Assembly (NCBI GenBank): GCA_947630725.1 | Contig: CANRIS010000002.1 | Location: forward strand, 124,001 to 188,000 | Length of the DNA: 64,000 bases | From: an uncultured Clostridia bacterium | Lineage (GTDB): Bacteria > Bacillota > Clostridia > Lachnospirales > CAG-274 | Direction: 5' to 3' | In this document: positions 18,716 through 27,404 of the stretch, piece after piece | Numbering within the stretch: position 1 is the first letter of the stretch | How the letters are laid out: every line of letters starts with the position of its first letter | The notes under the pieces: generated by a model | Seen by the model: only the letters and a program-made list of their open reading frames with translations | What the model was told of the DNA's origin: nothing | Database searches by the model: none | Program-made: the position numbers and the translations under genes

Positions 18716-20611
18716 TTATTTCTTCACTATTGCGTTAAACTTGCAGTTCTGAACGCACAGACCGCACTTGATGCATTTTTCCTTATCTATGACGTGAGGA
18801 GTCTTTACCTGACCGCTGATAGCCTTTGTGGGACAGTTTCTCGCGCAGAGAGTACAGCCCCTGCAAAGTCCGGGCATTATCTCATAATACATAAGCGACT
18901 TGCATACTCCTGCGGGACAGGTCTTGTCGTTTATATGCGCAAGATATTCGTCTCTGAAATATTTTACCGTGGAAAGCACGGGGTTGGGAGCCGACTGACC
19001 CAGAGCGCAGAGGGACGATGACTTCATATGGAGCGCAAGCTCCTCTATTTTTTCGAGATCCTCGGGTTCGCCGTTTCCCGATGTTATCTTTTCGAGAAAC
19101 TGCAAAAGCCTTCTTGTTCCTATACGGCAGGGAGTACATTTTCCGCAGGACTCGTCAACGGTAAATTCAAGATAAAACTTGGAAATATCCACCATACAGG
19201 TGTCCTCGTCAAGTATTATAAGTCCTCCCGAGCCCATCATGGAGCCAAGCGCAATAAGACTGTCATAATCTATGGGAGTATCTATGTGACAGGCAGGTAT
19301 ACAGCCGCCCGAGGGGCCTCCCGTCTGAGCCGCCTTGAATTTCTTTCCGTTCGGTATGCCTCCGCCTATCTCCTCTACGATCTCTCTGAGGGTAGTACCC
19401 ATAGGTACCTCCACAAGTCCTACGTTAGTTATCTTTCCTCCAAGAGCAAAAACCTTTGTTCCCTTTGAGGTCGCAGTACCTATGGACGAGAACCACTCCG
19501 AGCCTTTCAGTATGATCTGAGCTATGTTCGCATATGTCTCCACGTTATTGAGTACGGTAGGCTTTCCGAAAAGACCCTTTACCGCAGGGAAAGGCGGTCT
19601 CGGTCTCGGCTCGCCTCTGTGACCCTCTATGGAGGTCATAAGAGCCGTTTCTTCTCCGCAGACAAATGCGCCTGCGCCAAGTCTGATTTCTATGTCAAAG
19701 CAAAAATCCGTTCCGAAAATGTTTTCGCCCAGAAGTCCGTATTCCTTAGCCTGATTTACGGCTATCGAAAGTCTTTGCACCGCTATGGGATATTCCGCTC
19801 TGATATATACATATCCCTTGGAGGCTCCTATTGAATATCCTGCAATAGCCATAGCCTCTATAACGCTGTGGGGATCCCCCTCGAGGATCGAACGATCCAT
19901 AAACGCTCCCGGATCGCCCTCATCGGCGTTGCAGCAAACATACTTTATTTCTCCCTCGGCAGCCTTCGCAAAGGACCATTTTCTTCCCGTGGGAAATCCT
20001 CCGCCGCCTCTGCCTCTGAGACCCGACTTTGTTATTTCGTCTATAACTTCTTCCGGAGTCATTGACGTAAGCACCTTCGCAAGAGCCTGATAGCCGTCAG
20101 ACGCAATATACTCCTCTATGTTTTCGGGATTGATAACGCCGCAGTTTCTAAGCGCCACACGAAGCTGCTTTTTATAGAATCTCGTTTCGTTAAGTGAAAT
20201 TATGCTGCCGTCCTCGTGAACCGTCTCGGCGTACAAAAGCTCCTTGACTATGTTTCCGTTTTTAAGATGCTCCTCGGCTATCCTCCTTACGCCATCGGGG
20301 GTCACCTGACTGTAAAAACACCCCTCGGGATAGACTATCATAATGGGACCGAGGGCGCAAAGTCCGAAACAGCCTGTCCTTACGACATAAATTTCCTTTT
20401 CTATACCCAGTTGGGCAAGAGAGCTTTCGAGAGCCTCAACGACCTTTTTGGAGCCTGACGATGTGCAGCCCGTACCTCCGCACACAAGCACCTGCTTTCT
20501 GTAACCCGTCTTTTTTGAAAGCTCCTCTCCCTGCTCACTGACAACTCTCCTGACAAGCACAAGTTCTTCTTTGGCGGCTTTTATTTTGTTCAGTTCTTCA
20601 ATAGTCATCAT
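18716..20611 (-). CDS. hydB: HydB/NuoF-like NADH-binding subunit
   Basis: GRGGGGFPTGRKW, CNADEGDPGAFMDR, ESCGKCTPCRIGT, C-terminal 2x[4Fe-4S]. Confidence 0.95.
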   Translation of the reverse strand: MMTIEELNKIKAAKEELVLVRRVVSEQGEELSKKTGYRKQVLVCGGTGCTSSGSKKVVEALESSLAQLGIEKEIYVVRTGCFGLCALGPIMIVYPEGCFYSQVTPDGVRRIAEEHLKNGNIVKELLYAETVHEDGSIISLNETRFYKKQLRVALRNCGVINPENIEEYIASDGYQALAKVLTSMTPEEVIDEITKSGLRGRGGGGFPTGRKWSFAKAAEGEIKYVCCNADEGDPGAFMDRSILEGDPHSVIEAMAIAGYSIGASKGYVYIRAEYPIAVQRLSIAVNQAKEYGLLGENIFGTDFCFDIEIRLGAGAFVCGEETALMTSIEGHRGEPRPRPPFPAVKGLFGKPTVLNNVETYANIAQIILKGSEWFSSIGTATSKGTKVFALGGKITNVGLVEVPMGTTLREIVEEIGGGIPNGKKFKAAQTGGPSGGCIPACHIDTPIDYDSLIALGSMMGSGGLIILDEDTCMVDISKFYLEFTVDESCGKCTPCRIGTRRLLQFLEKITSGNGEPEDLEKIEELALHMKSSSLCALGQSAPNPVLSTVKYFRDEYLAHINDKTCPAGVCKSLMYYEIMPGLCRGCTLCARNCPTKAISGQVKTPHVIDKEKCIKCGLCVQNCKFNAIVKK

Positions 20612-21129
20612 TATTTATCACCGCCTTTTCTGCTTTTTTTGATATATGAATCAATAATGGAATCTACCTTATCGACCGTCATTTTTCCGTACACATCATC
20701 GTTTATCATCATTACGGGCGCAAGGCCGCAGGCTCCTATGCAGCGTGTGCAGTCAAGCGAAAAAAGTCGGTTTTCGGTACATTCTCCGCTCTTTATGCCA
20801 AGCTTGTTTTCGACTGCCTCAAGTATCTTGTCGGCTCCCTTTACATAGCAGGCCGTACCCAGACAGATGCTTATGCGGTTTTCTCCCTTTGGCACAAGAG
20901 AAAACTGCGAATAGAACGTAGCCACGCCATAAATTTCGGACATTGATATTCCCATTCCCTCGGAGATCATACTCTGCACCTCTATGGGCAGATAACCGTA
21001 TATCTCCTGAGCCTCCTGGAGAACAGGCATAAGTCCGCCCGGCTGATTTTTGTGCCTTTCAATAACCTCCTTAAGCTGATTTTCCTGCGCAGCCGTACCT
21101 GTAAAAGCGTATTTTGTCTTTGCCTCCAT
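20611..21129 (-). CDS. hydC: HydC/NuoE-like 2Fe-2S subunit
   Basis: GVATFYSQFSLVPKGENRISICLGTACYVKG, CTRCIGACGLAPVMMIND; overlaps hydB start. Confidence 0.95.
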   Translation of the reverse strand: MEAKTKYAFTGTAAQENQLKEVIERHKNQPGGLMPVLQEAQEIYGYLPIEVQSMISEGMGISMSEIYGVATFYSQFSLVPKGENRISICLGTACYVKGADKILEAVENKLGIKSGECTENRLFSLDCTRCIGACGLAPVMMINDDVYGKMTVDKVDSIIDSYIKKSRKGGDK

Positions 21130-21231
21130 ATATTACCTCCTTCTTAATTTTGCCTGTCCTTTTCCGATTCTTACGGATAAAAAAATTTTTTTAAAATTTT
21201 TTAAAATTACAAAAATTTATATGCCGTAATT

Positions 21232-21344
21232 TAACCGACAAGTAAGTCCCCCGCCTCTTTAGGCGGTGGGTACTTACTGTTGTGTTCGGTGGGAGATGCA
21301 AGCTCCCATCCGAATACAAAGGCTTCATCAGAAGCCGTCGGTTA
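21232..21344. ncRNA. Compact multi-stem element with IS200/IS605-end-like hairpin (candidate structured RNA or non-autonomous element)
   Basis: Outer stem taaccgac/gtcggtta enclosing hairpins 21241-21278, 21281-21318 and 21321-21336 with linkers of 0-2 nt. Confidence 0.55.
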
Positions 21345-21400
21345 TGAGCGCGCAGCGTAAGCGGAGTGCGAATATCATTTAAGGACAGATACTTAAACGG

Positions 21401-21516
21401 CGCAGAAAAATGCCGCATAACAGATAGAAATTATTGTCCCTCGGCGAAAATAAAACAGTGTGTACGGTGGGGTCGGTCATTCGCCGAAGATAATCATATT
21501 CTGCGGTTTTTCTGCG
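21401..21516. repeat. Long imperfect inverted repeat
   Basis: cgcagaaaaa/tttttctgcg, ccgca/tgcgg, attat/ataat, tcggcgaa/ttcgccga nested in order. Confidence 0.75.
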
Positions 21517-21827
21517 TTTTGTTTTTTTTATACACTTCTCTGACAAAAAAGATTATACTATATGTATTTTTGTTTTTCAACACATAAATATCATTTTACA
21601 GCATTTTTATAATTTTTCTGTTATATTGAAACAGATTCGGCATATTTTTATGCATACAAAACAAAAAGGGCAAATTTCCCTCAAAAATAATATCCCGTGA
21701 GAAATCTGCCCAAAAAAAGCCAAAATATCAGAATGTCAAAAAAGCAAATCCGCTTATACTTATAATATATAAGAAAAATTTTTGACAAATATATTATATG
21801 CAGCGTCGCAGACTCTAATCCGCAGGT

Positions 21828-21919
21828 GGTGTCCGAAAGATGTCGGATTGCCCGAAGGGCAACTTTTCCGTAAGGAAAAGCACTGAGCGCAAGCTTTGCC
21901 CGTCCGACAGTCCTACACC
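21828..21919. ncRNA. Candidate structured multi-branch element downstream of spoIIIAH
   Basis: Outer ggtgt/acacc and tgtcgga/tccgaca stems enclosing ttgccc-gaa-gggcaa, cttttcc-gtaa-ggaaaag and agc-gcaa-gct. Confidence 0.5.
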
Positions 21920-21969
21920 CAAATAAAGCCGCTTACCTTTACAGGCATGCTCATTTTGATGAAAGCGTG

Positions 21970-22671
21970 TCAGCCCGTTTTTTCCTCTGTTTTCTTCATA
22001 GGCGTTATCCTTATATTTTTTACGTCTATGCCCGTCTTTCTTTTGACTATATCCTGTATTTGGGCTGTTTCTGCGCTTGTCAGCTCCTCCTTTGACACCA
22101 CAACGTCCACAGTGTCGTCGTCTATCCTTACATATACCTCTTTAAAGCCCTTCGCCTCTATCATGGATTCGGCGGCTGTCTCCTTTTCAATCCTTTTCTG
22201 TATTTCAAGCATACTGTCGGCGCACTCCTGCTTTTTTGCCGTATCCAGATTTTCGTTTGAAAGCATTTCGGTGAGTATTTCCTTTTCTTTGGCTCTGGCC
22301 TGCTCTCTGCCGAGCTTTGCCTGAATGAAATAAGACGAATCGTTTGACGTATTTACAAAAACGGCTTTTCCCGCTTCATCGCCTGCCGAAGCCTCGGCGC
22401 CGCCCTCCTCGCTCACAGCCGCTGCGCTGTCGGCGTTTGCCGATGCCGATATTGAATCGCTGTCATACTCTATGGCTATATCATCGTCATAGTATATGTC
22501 CCCTGCGGCCTCAAGCTCGTCATAGCCATAGTCCGCAAGCTCGCCGTCCTCATTGAACATAAGCTCATGGGGCTTAAGCGTTGTTTTGTCTATGTAGCTC
22601 AGGTATCCGGCAACAGCCACCATTGCCACAAGCGCCGTTATTATCATCTGATTTTTTTTTAAAACAAACAT
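21970..22671 (-). CDS. spoIIIAH: Stage III sporulation protein AH
   Basis: Last gene of spoIIIA-like operon; N-terminal TM, charged region, C-terminal ring-building-like fold KEVYVRIDDDTVDVVVSKEELTSAETAQIQDIV. Confidence 0.9.
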   Translation of the reverse strand: MFVLKKNQMIITALVAMVAVAGYLSYIDKTTLKPHELMFNEDGELADYGYDELEAAGDIYYDDDIAIEYDSDSISASANADSAAAVSEEGGAEASAGDEAGKAVFVNTSNDSSYFIQAKLGREQARAKEKEILTEMLSNENLDTAKKQECADSMLEIQKRIEKETAAESMIEAKGFKEVYVRIDDDTVDVVVSKEELTSAETAQIQDIVKRKTGIDVKNIRITPMKKTEEKTG

Positions 22672-23211
22672 TTAGCTACCTCCCATTTTTAAAACTTCTG
22701 TTTTGTTTGCCTCTATTCCGAAAAGCGCTGTGCATCCGTTTATCAAGCTGCTCCTTATCCGCACATTCCCTCCTCCTTCGCAGGTTATAAGCACTCCCTC
22801 GACCTCCGGGCAGCTTCTGTTAATAATATATGGCGAGTTCCCTTGGGATAGAAGTACTTTTGTTTCTTCTCTTTCCAGGTTCCCTCCCGTTCCTCCGCTG
22901 CTTTTTTCTCTCTGTGTGTCCTCAGCCAGTCTTTTTTCGCCTTCGTCCTTGAATGTTATCATAACCTTTATCCTGCCCACCCCCTCCACAACGCCGAATA
23001 TGCCTTCAAGCTCTCTTTCCATACTGCGCCTGTAGTCCTCCCGAATATCCTCCGAAGAAACCTCATCCTCCTCATTGTCGGGAGCCCTCTCATCTCCGCC
23101 GTCAATAACCCCGCCTATAAGAATAAAGCCTATCCCAACGGCAATAGCTATAAATATATTTATAAACGTCTTTTTGTCCTTTTTTTCAAAAAGTTCTTTC
23201 AGAAATCCCAT
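22672..23211 (-). CDS. spoIIIAG: Stage III sporulation protein AG
   Basis: Position, N-terminal TM, GVGRIKVMITFKDEGEK...PEVEGVLITCEGG. Confidence 0.9.
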   Translation of the reverse strand: MGFLKELFEKKDKKTFINIFIAIAVGIGFILIGGVIDGGDERAPDNEEDEVSSEDIREDYRRSMERELEGIFGVVEGVGRIKVMITFKDEGEKRLAEDTQREKSSGGTGGNLEREETKVLLSQGNSPYIINRSCPEVEGVLITCEGGGNVRIRSSLINGCTALFGIEANKTEVLKMGGS

Positions 23212-23214
23212 ATT

Positions 23215-23709
23215 TCACTCAACCTCTCCGCAGAAAAATATTTTATCCTCTCCCACACCGAATATTGCCGAAAGCTCTCCTTTAAGACCTGTCGGGTCTG
23301 CGCCGGGCTTTTGCCTGCCCCATATGCGTATCTCCTCCACATCAAAATCATCTCCCAGAACAGCCTCCGCCCTGACACCCGAAAAGCATTCTCCGCAGAG
23401 ACTCTCAGCCCTCTCCTCTATAAGTCTTTTGTGTTCTTTTTGGGCTATTTCAGCCCCCTCCTCAAAGCCCTCTGCGCTTATAAGCGCCCTGCCAAGCTCT
23501 GCGCTGCGGCTGTATATATGATCCTCCAGATCGCTGCTCCCCATGCGGAACAGTCCTTCAAAGGGGCTCAGCATAATTATTATAAAAACTATGCCTATGA
23601 ACATATCCACATAACTTCTGAAGCTGCCCTTCGGCACGGCAAGCCTTATAAGAGATGCAAAAACAACAAAATATCCTACGTTTTTTATATATCCGCATAT
23701 CCACCCCAC
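23215..23709 (-). CDS. spoIIIAF: Stage III sporulation protein AF
   Basis: Position in operon; two N-terminal TM helices with PKGSFRSYVDMFIGIVFIIIMLSPF. Confidence 0.85.
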   Translation of the reverse strand: MGWICGYIKNVGYFVVFASLIRLAVPKGSFRSYVDMFIGIVFIIIMLSPFEGLFRMGSSDLEDHIYSRSAELGRALISAEGFEEGAEIAQKEHKRLIEERAESLCGECFSGVRAEAVLGDDFDVEEIRIWGRQKPGADPTGLKGELSAIFGVGEDKIFFCGEVE

Positions 23710-23738
23710 GGCTTATCCCCTCCGTTAGACTTTATATC

Positions 23739-24851
23739 TCATACTGCGGCAAAGGCTGCAAAAACAAGCACCGAAAACATAAATACATACGAAACAAGAA
23801 ACATAAGCCCCAGTATGAGCATACTGCAGTCGCCTATGCCGTCCACAAGGCCCGCTATTCTCTTTCCGCACACAGGCTCTATTATGCCTGCGGTCAGCTT
23901 GAATGCCGCCGCCGCAATAAACACCCTCAGAACGGGCAGAGAGGCATACAGAGCCAGAAGAACGATAAAAACTATGCCTGCTCCGCTTTTTATGCTGCCC
24001 AGAACCAGCATTCCCGTATCTATACTTCCCTTTATTATGTCTCCTGCCACAGGCACCATCTCAACCATTGTCTTTGCGCCCTTTCCTATAAGACCGCCTC
24101 CCGTTTCGGATGCCAGTCTGTAAAGCCCCGTTATAAATGTAAATCCTACGGCGCAGACCTTTATAGCGGCGCTCACCGCCGACTGAAGTGTGTCCGACAG
24201 CTTTTCGAGCATTTTCTCCTCGGTCAGATTGTTTATAATACACATAATAAGGGCAAGCTTCATAAGCGGCACAACTATATATTCAATGCTGTTTGTGACG
24301 GCTCCCGAACAGCCTGCCACAATACCGCTGTAACAGACCGCCTGAGCAGGACCTCCGCCTGCCGTTATGAGAGCCGTCATAAGCGGCAGCCCGCCCATCA
24401 TAATGTTGCTTATGCCGCCGCAAAAATCCTCCGCCAGCCCTATAAGGGACATAAAAACGCCCATACCGGTTCCCACGATAAGTATGTAGCATACCGCAAA
24501 GCCCGTTTCGGCAGCGTCCTTGTCGCCGAACGAAAGCATAAGGTTGTTGAGAAACCCTCCCAGAACCGCCGTTATAAAAAGACCTCCGAGAGAAAACAAT
24601 ATGCCTCTGCTCTCCCCCAGCAGCCTGTCCTTAAAATACTCCTTGGCAAGCTCAAAAAAATCGCTGCCGTTTCCCGCTGCGGCGTTGTATACCATTGTTC
24701 TGAAATCCACCCTGACCCCTGTACTATCTGCGAAAACGCTCTCTATTTTTGAAAAATCATATTCCGACAGCCTGCCGTCAAGATCCTCGGCATATATGTC
24801 TGTTTTCATAAAAATACATAAAAACAAAAAAACCGCAAGTACCCTTTTCAT
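23739..24851 (-). CDS. spoIIIAE: Stage III sporulation protein AE
   Basis: Multi-pass membrane protein of expected size and position. Confidence 0.92.
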   Translation of the reverse strand: MKRVLAVFLFLCIFMKTDIYAEDLDGRLSEYDFSKIESVFADSTGVRVDFRTMVYNAAAGNGSDFFELAKEYFKDRLLGESRGILFSLGGLFITAVLGGFLNNLMLSFGDKDAAETGFAVCYILIVGTGMGVFMSLIGLAEDFCGGISNIMMGGLPLMTALITAGGGPAQAVCYSGIVAGCSGAVTNSIEYIVVPLMKLALIMCIINNLTEEKMLEKLSDTLQSAVSAAIKVCAVGFTFITGLYRLASETGGGLIGKGAKTMVEMVPVAGDIIKGSIDTGMLVLGSIKSGAGIVFIVLLALYASLPVLRVFIAAAAFKLTAGIIEPVCGKRIAGLVDGIGDCSMLILGLMFLVSYVFMFSVLVFAAFAAV

Positions 24852-24864
24852 ATGTACTCCCTTT

Positions 24865-25251
24865 CTACGGCAGAAGTTCGCTAAGCATATCCAAAAGCCC
24901 CGTAATAACGGGAATGGAATATATGAGAATGATTATTTTTCCGCCAAGCTCTATTTTGTCCCCTATGGAGGATTCTCCGAAATCCCTGCATACCCCTGCC
25001 CCGAATGAAGAAATATAGGCTGCGGCGGTTATTTTGAGTATAAGTCTCACATAGCCCTTTTCTCCCGCAAGCATACCGTTTATCCTGTCCAGAAGATAAA
25101 AAACAGCCTTAAGCTCGGGCAGCACAAACCCCAAAATGACGACCCCCGCAGCTATGCTGACTGCCATGGCAAGCTGCGGATTCTCTTTTTTAAGAGCAAC
25201 GGAAAGCACCGCTCCTATGAGCCCCACCGCCGTAATTCTGTATATGTCCAT
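24865..25251 (-). CDS. spoIIIAD: Stage III sporulation protein AD
   Basis: Position; FGAGVCRDFGESSIGDKIELGGKIIIL. Confidence 0.93.
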   Translation of the reverse strand: MDIYRITAVGLIGAVLSVALKKENPQLAMAVSIAAGVVILGFVLPELKAVFYLLDRINGMLAGEKGYVRLILKITAAAYISSFGAGVCRDFGESSIGDKIELGGKIIILIYSIPVITGLLDMLSELLP

Positions 25252-25260
25252 ATTTGTTCC

Positions 25261-25455
25261 TCACAAATTAAAAATCGTCTCCATAGTATTGAAAAGCTCG
25301 CTTATATACTGTATGAGCCAGAAAAGCACCACCACAAGCCCCGCAAGGGTAGTCATCATGGCCTGTTCTTCTCTGCCTGCCCGTATAAGCACCTGATTCA
25401 GCACCGCAACAAGTATGCCCGTTGCGGCGATTTTAAAAATTATCTGTATATCCAT
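25261..25455 (-). CDS. spoIIIAC: Stage III sporulation protein AC
   Basis: 64 aa, two TM; position between AB and AD. Confidence 0.92.
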   Translation of the reverse strand: MDIQIIFKIAATGILVAVLNQVLIRAGREEQAMMTTLAGLVVVLFWLIQYISELFNTMETIFNL

Positions 25456-25469
25456 ATGTCAAGACCCCC

Positions 25470-25982
25470 TTACAAAAGCATAACCACCGCAAGTATGCCT
25501 CCCAAAACCGAACAGCTTCTGTACAGTCTTTTTGTACCTGCGGCCTCGAGAGCAAGCTCCTTTATTTTTCTGTCCATATAGCCATAAAGAACATCTATGC
25601 CCTTCTGCTGTTTTTCGGTATCGAATCCCTGAAGGATCCTTCCGAGAGGATACAGACTGCGTATGTCCTCCGCCTTGAAAAATGTGCTTTCGTATCTGTC
25701 CGTGAGCGCCCTTATCCACGCCCTGTCTATGCTTTCTCCGTTTCTGAGCCTTTGTGAAAAATCCGCAAATATGCCCTTTATGGGTTCTCTCAGCCTGTCC
25801 GCTACGGTTTCTGCGGATATATACACGGGCGCAAGTCTCATTTCAAGATCCCCCGTAAGAAAGCCTATGCCAAGCTCAAGCTCGGCGAGCTGATCTCTTC
25901 TGAATTCTGTTCGCATACCGAAATACTCGCCCAGAATAAGGCTGCCGAGTATTACGGTCACAGCGCCTGCAAGCCTAAGCAT
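25470..25982 (-). CDS. spoIIIAB: Stage III sporulation protein AB
   Basis: MLRLAGAVTVILGSLILGEYFG start, position. Confidence 0.9.
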   Translation of the reverse strand: MLRLAGAVTVILGSLILGEYFGMRTEFRRDQLAELELGIGFLTGDLEMRLAPVYISAETVADRLREPIKGIFADFSQRLRNGESIDRAWIRALTDRYESTFFKAEDIRSLYPLGRILQGFDTEKQQKGIDVLYGYMDRKIKELALEAAGTKRLYRSCSVLGGILAVVMLL

Positions 25983-26787
25983 ATATTTTCTTTATTCTCC
26001 CTTCTCCTTTTTTTCCTTCGAGAACGACCTTGCACTCAAAAAGCTCTCCAAGCTCACTGTCGGGTCGGTCTCCGTGCAGGGTGGCTATGACCCCAACCCC
26101 CATATAAGAGGCTCGCCTTATGGCGTCTCTGTCCTCTCTGCCGCCAAGCTCGTCCACGGCTATTATGTCGGGAGAAAGTCCCCTCACAAGTATTTCAACT
26201 GCCTTTGACTTAGGACACCCCTCCATAACGTCCGTCCTTATCCCCAGATCCCTAAAGCAGTCAAGCTCTCCTCTTTCATCGCAGACCCCCAGCGTATAGC
26301 CCCTTTCGCTCAGGCTCCTTACGGTGTCTCTCAGAATGGTGGTTTTTCCGCAGCCGGGAGGAGAAATTATGACCGTGCTGCGAAAGCCCTTGTCATAAAG
26401 TCTCATAAGCTCCCTTGCGCAGCCCACAACATTTTCGGGTATCCTTATATTTAGGGACGTGCAGTCGGTAATCGTTTTAAGCCGATCTCCATCAACGACA
26501 GCCCTGCCGCAGACCCCCACTCTGAAACCCCCCTTAAGGGTGATAAAGCCGTTTCTTATTTCTTCTCTGAAAGCAAACGCCGAATATTCGGACATTTTGG
26601 ACAGCGTGTCGCTTATCTCACCACAGCCAAGACGCAGTCTCAGCACCTTTTCTCTGCGGCCGTATCTGAGTATAACGGGCTTGTCCGCTCTTATGCGTAT
26701 TTCGTTAAGACCGTCAATGCCCTCGCAGAGTATGGCCTCCGCTGCTTCGGCCTCAAAATATCTTTTTATAATGTCTCGGATCATCAT
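25975..26787 (-). CDS. spoIIIAA: Stage III sporulation protein AA (ATPase)
   Basis: NEIRIRADKPVIL, ISPPGCGKTTILRD Walker A, VCDERGEL, DIIAVDELGG. Confidence 0.95.
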   Translation of the reverse strand: MMIRDIIKRYFEAEAAEAILCEGIDGLNEIRIRADKPVILRYGRREKVLRLRLGCGEISDTLSKMSEYSAFAFREEIRNGFITLKGGFRVGVCGRAVVDGDRLKTITDCTSLNIRIPENVVGCARELMRLYDKGFRSTVIISPPGCGKTTILRDTVRSLSERGYTLGVCDERGELDCFRDLGIRTDVMEGCPKSKAVEILVRGLSPDIIAVDELGGREDRDAIRRASYMGVGVIATLHGDRPDSELGELFECKVVLEGKKGEGRIKKIYA

Positions 26788-26807
26788 TTGAAATCACCTC
26801 TGATATA

Positions 26808-26836
26808 AGCCTATGCTTTTCCAAAAATTATTATTC
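26808..26836 (-). promoter_or_regulatory. Predicted SigE-like promoter for spoIIIA
   Basis: Minus strand GAATAAT - 14 nt - CATAGGCT, close to the GAATATT / CATACAnT consensus as recalled. Confidence 0.5.
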
Positions 26837-26837
26837 T

Positions 26838-26866
26838 GTATATAATTTTTATTTCGTGGGAATATT
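26838..26866 (+). promoter_or_regulatory. Predicted SigF-like promoter for the divergent M23 gene
   Basis: GTATA - 15 nt - GGGAATATT, matching GGnnAnAnT. Confidence 0.45.
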
Positions 26867-26952
26867 TTTTAAATGCAGGTCATATATTTAGGTAAACGCC
26901 GATATAAGGAATCGGGCGTTTTCACAGATAAAACTACAGAAAAGGTGATAAA

Positions 26953-27360
26953 ATGGACGACCGCAACAATATAGGCGGCAGAGCGCCCCAAAGAACGGCA
27001 GGAAGTCTGAGAGCGTCAAGAAAAAAGACCCCTCGCCGCAAAAGGGCATCGGGAGCCGAAAAAAGCAGCTTTATAGTGCGTTTCAACATAGCTCTCACAC
27101 TTACAGCCGCTGTACTTCTTATGTCAAAAATAAATACGGAGCTTACAAGCAGCATAACCGCCAAGGCTGTCTCTGTCATTTCACAGGGGGCTTCTCTTTC
27201 GGATATAAAGGCAAAGGCCGAGGAGATTTATGCGGGGCTTCTGGGAGATGACGACGAAAGGGCAGTATTTTCTGAGGACAACGATGCGGATATAGAAAAA
27301 AGCATAACAGAGCAGATAGACCGTGAACGTGAAATGGAGGAAAACCTAAAAAATCAATAA
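26953..27360 (+). CDS. Membrane-anchored N-terminal part of SpoIIQ-like protein (zero-frame product)
   Basis: Basic N-terminus, TM FNIALTLTAAVLLM, coiled/charged segment; SD aaaggtg; stops right before the M23 ORF in the -1 frame. Confidence 0.7.
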   Translation: MDDRNNIGGRAPQRTAGSLRASRKKTPRRKRASGAEKSSFIVRFNIALTLTAAVLLMSKINTELTSSITAKAVSVISQGASLSDIKAKAEEIYAGLLGDDDERAVFSEDNDADIEKSITEQIDREREMEENLKNQ

Positions 27361-27391
27361 GCGCCGTTCGTTTATACTATACGGGCGGCGC
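27348..27391 (+). promoter_or_regulatory. Candidate programmed -1 ribosomal frameshift signal
   Basis: A_AAA_AAT (27348-27354), 6-nt spacer CAATAA including zero-frame stop, then 10-bp stem gcgccgttcg/cgggcggcgc (27361-27391); GGAGG at 27336-27340. Confidence 0.55.
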
Positions 27392-27404
27392 TGCAAAAGA
27401 TAAA

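Noticed and set aside
23655-24752. Plus-strand ORF of 365 aa
   Set aside because: Antisense to spoIIIAE/AF; low-complexity basic translation.
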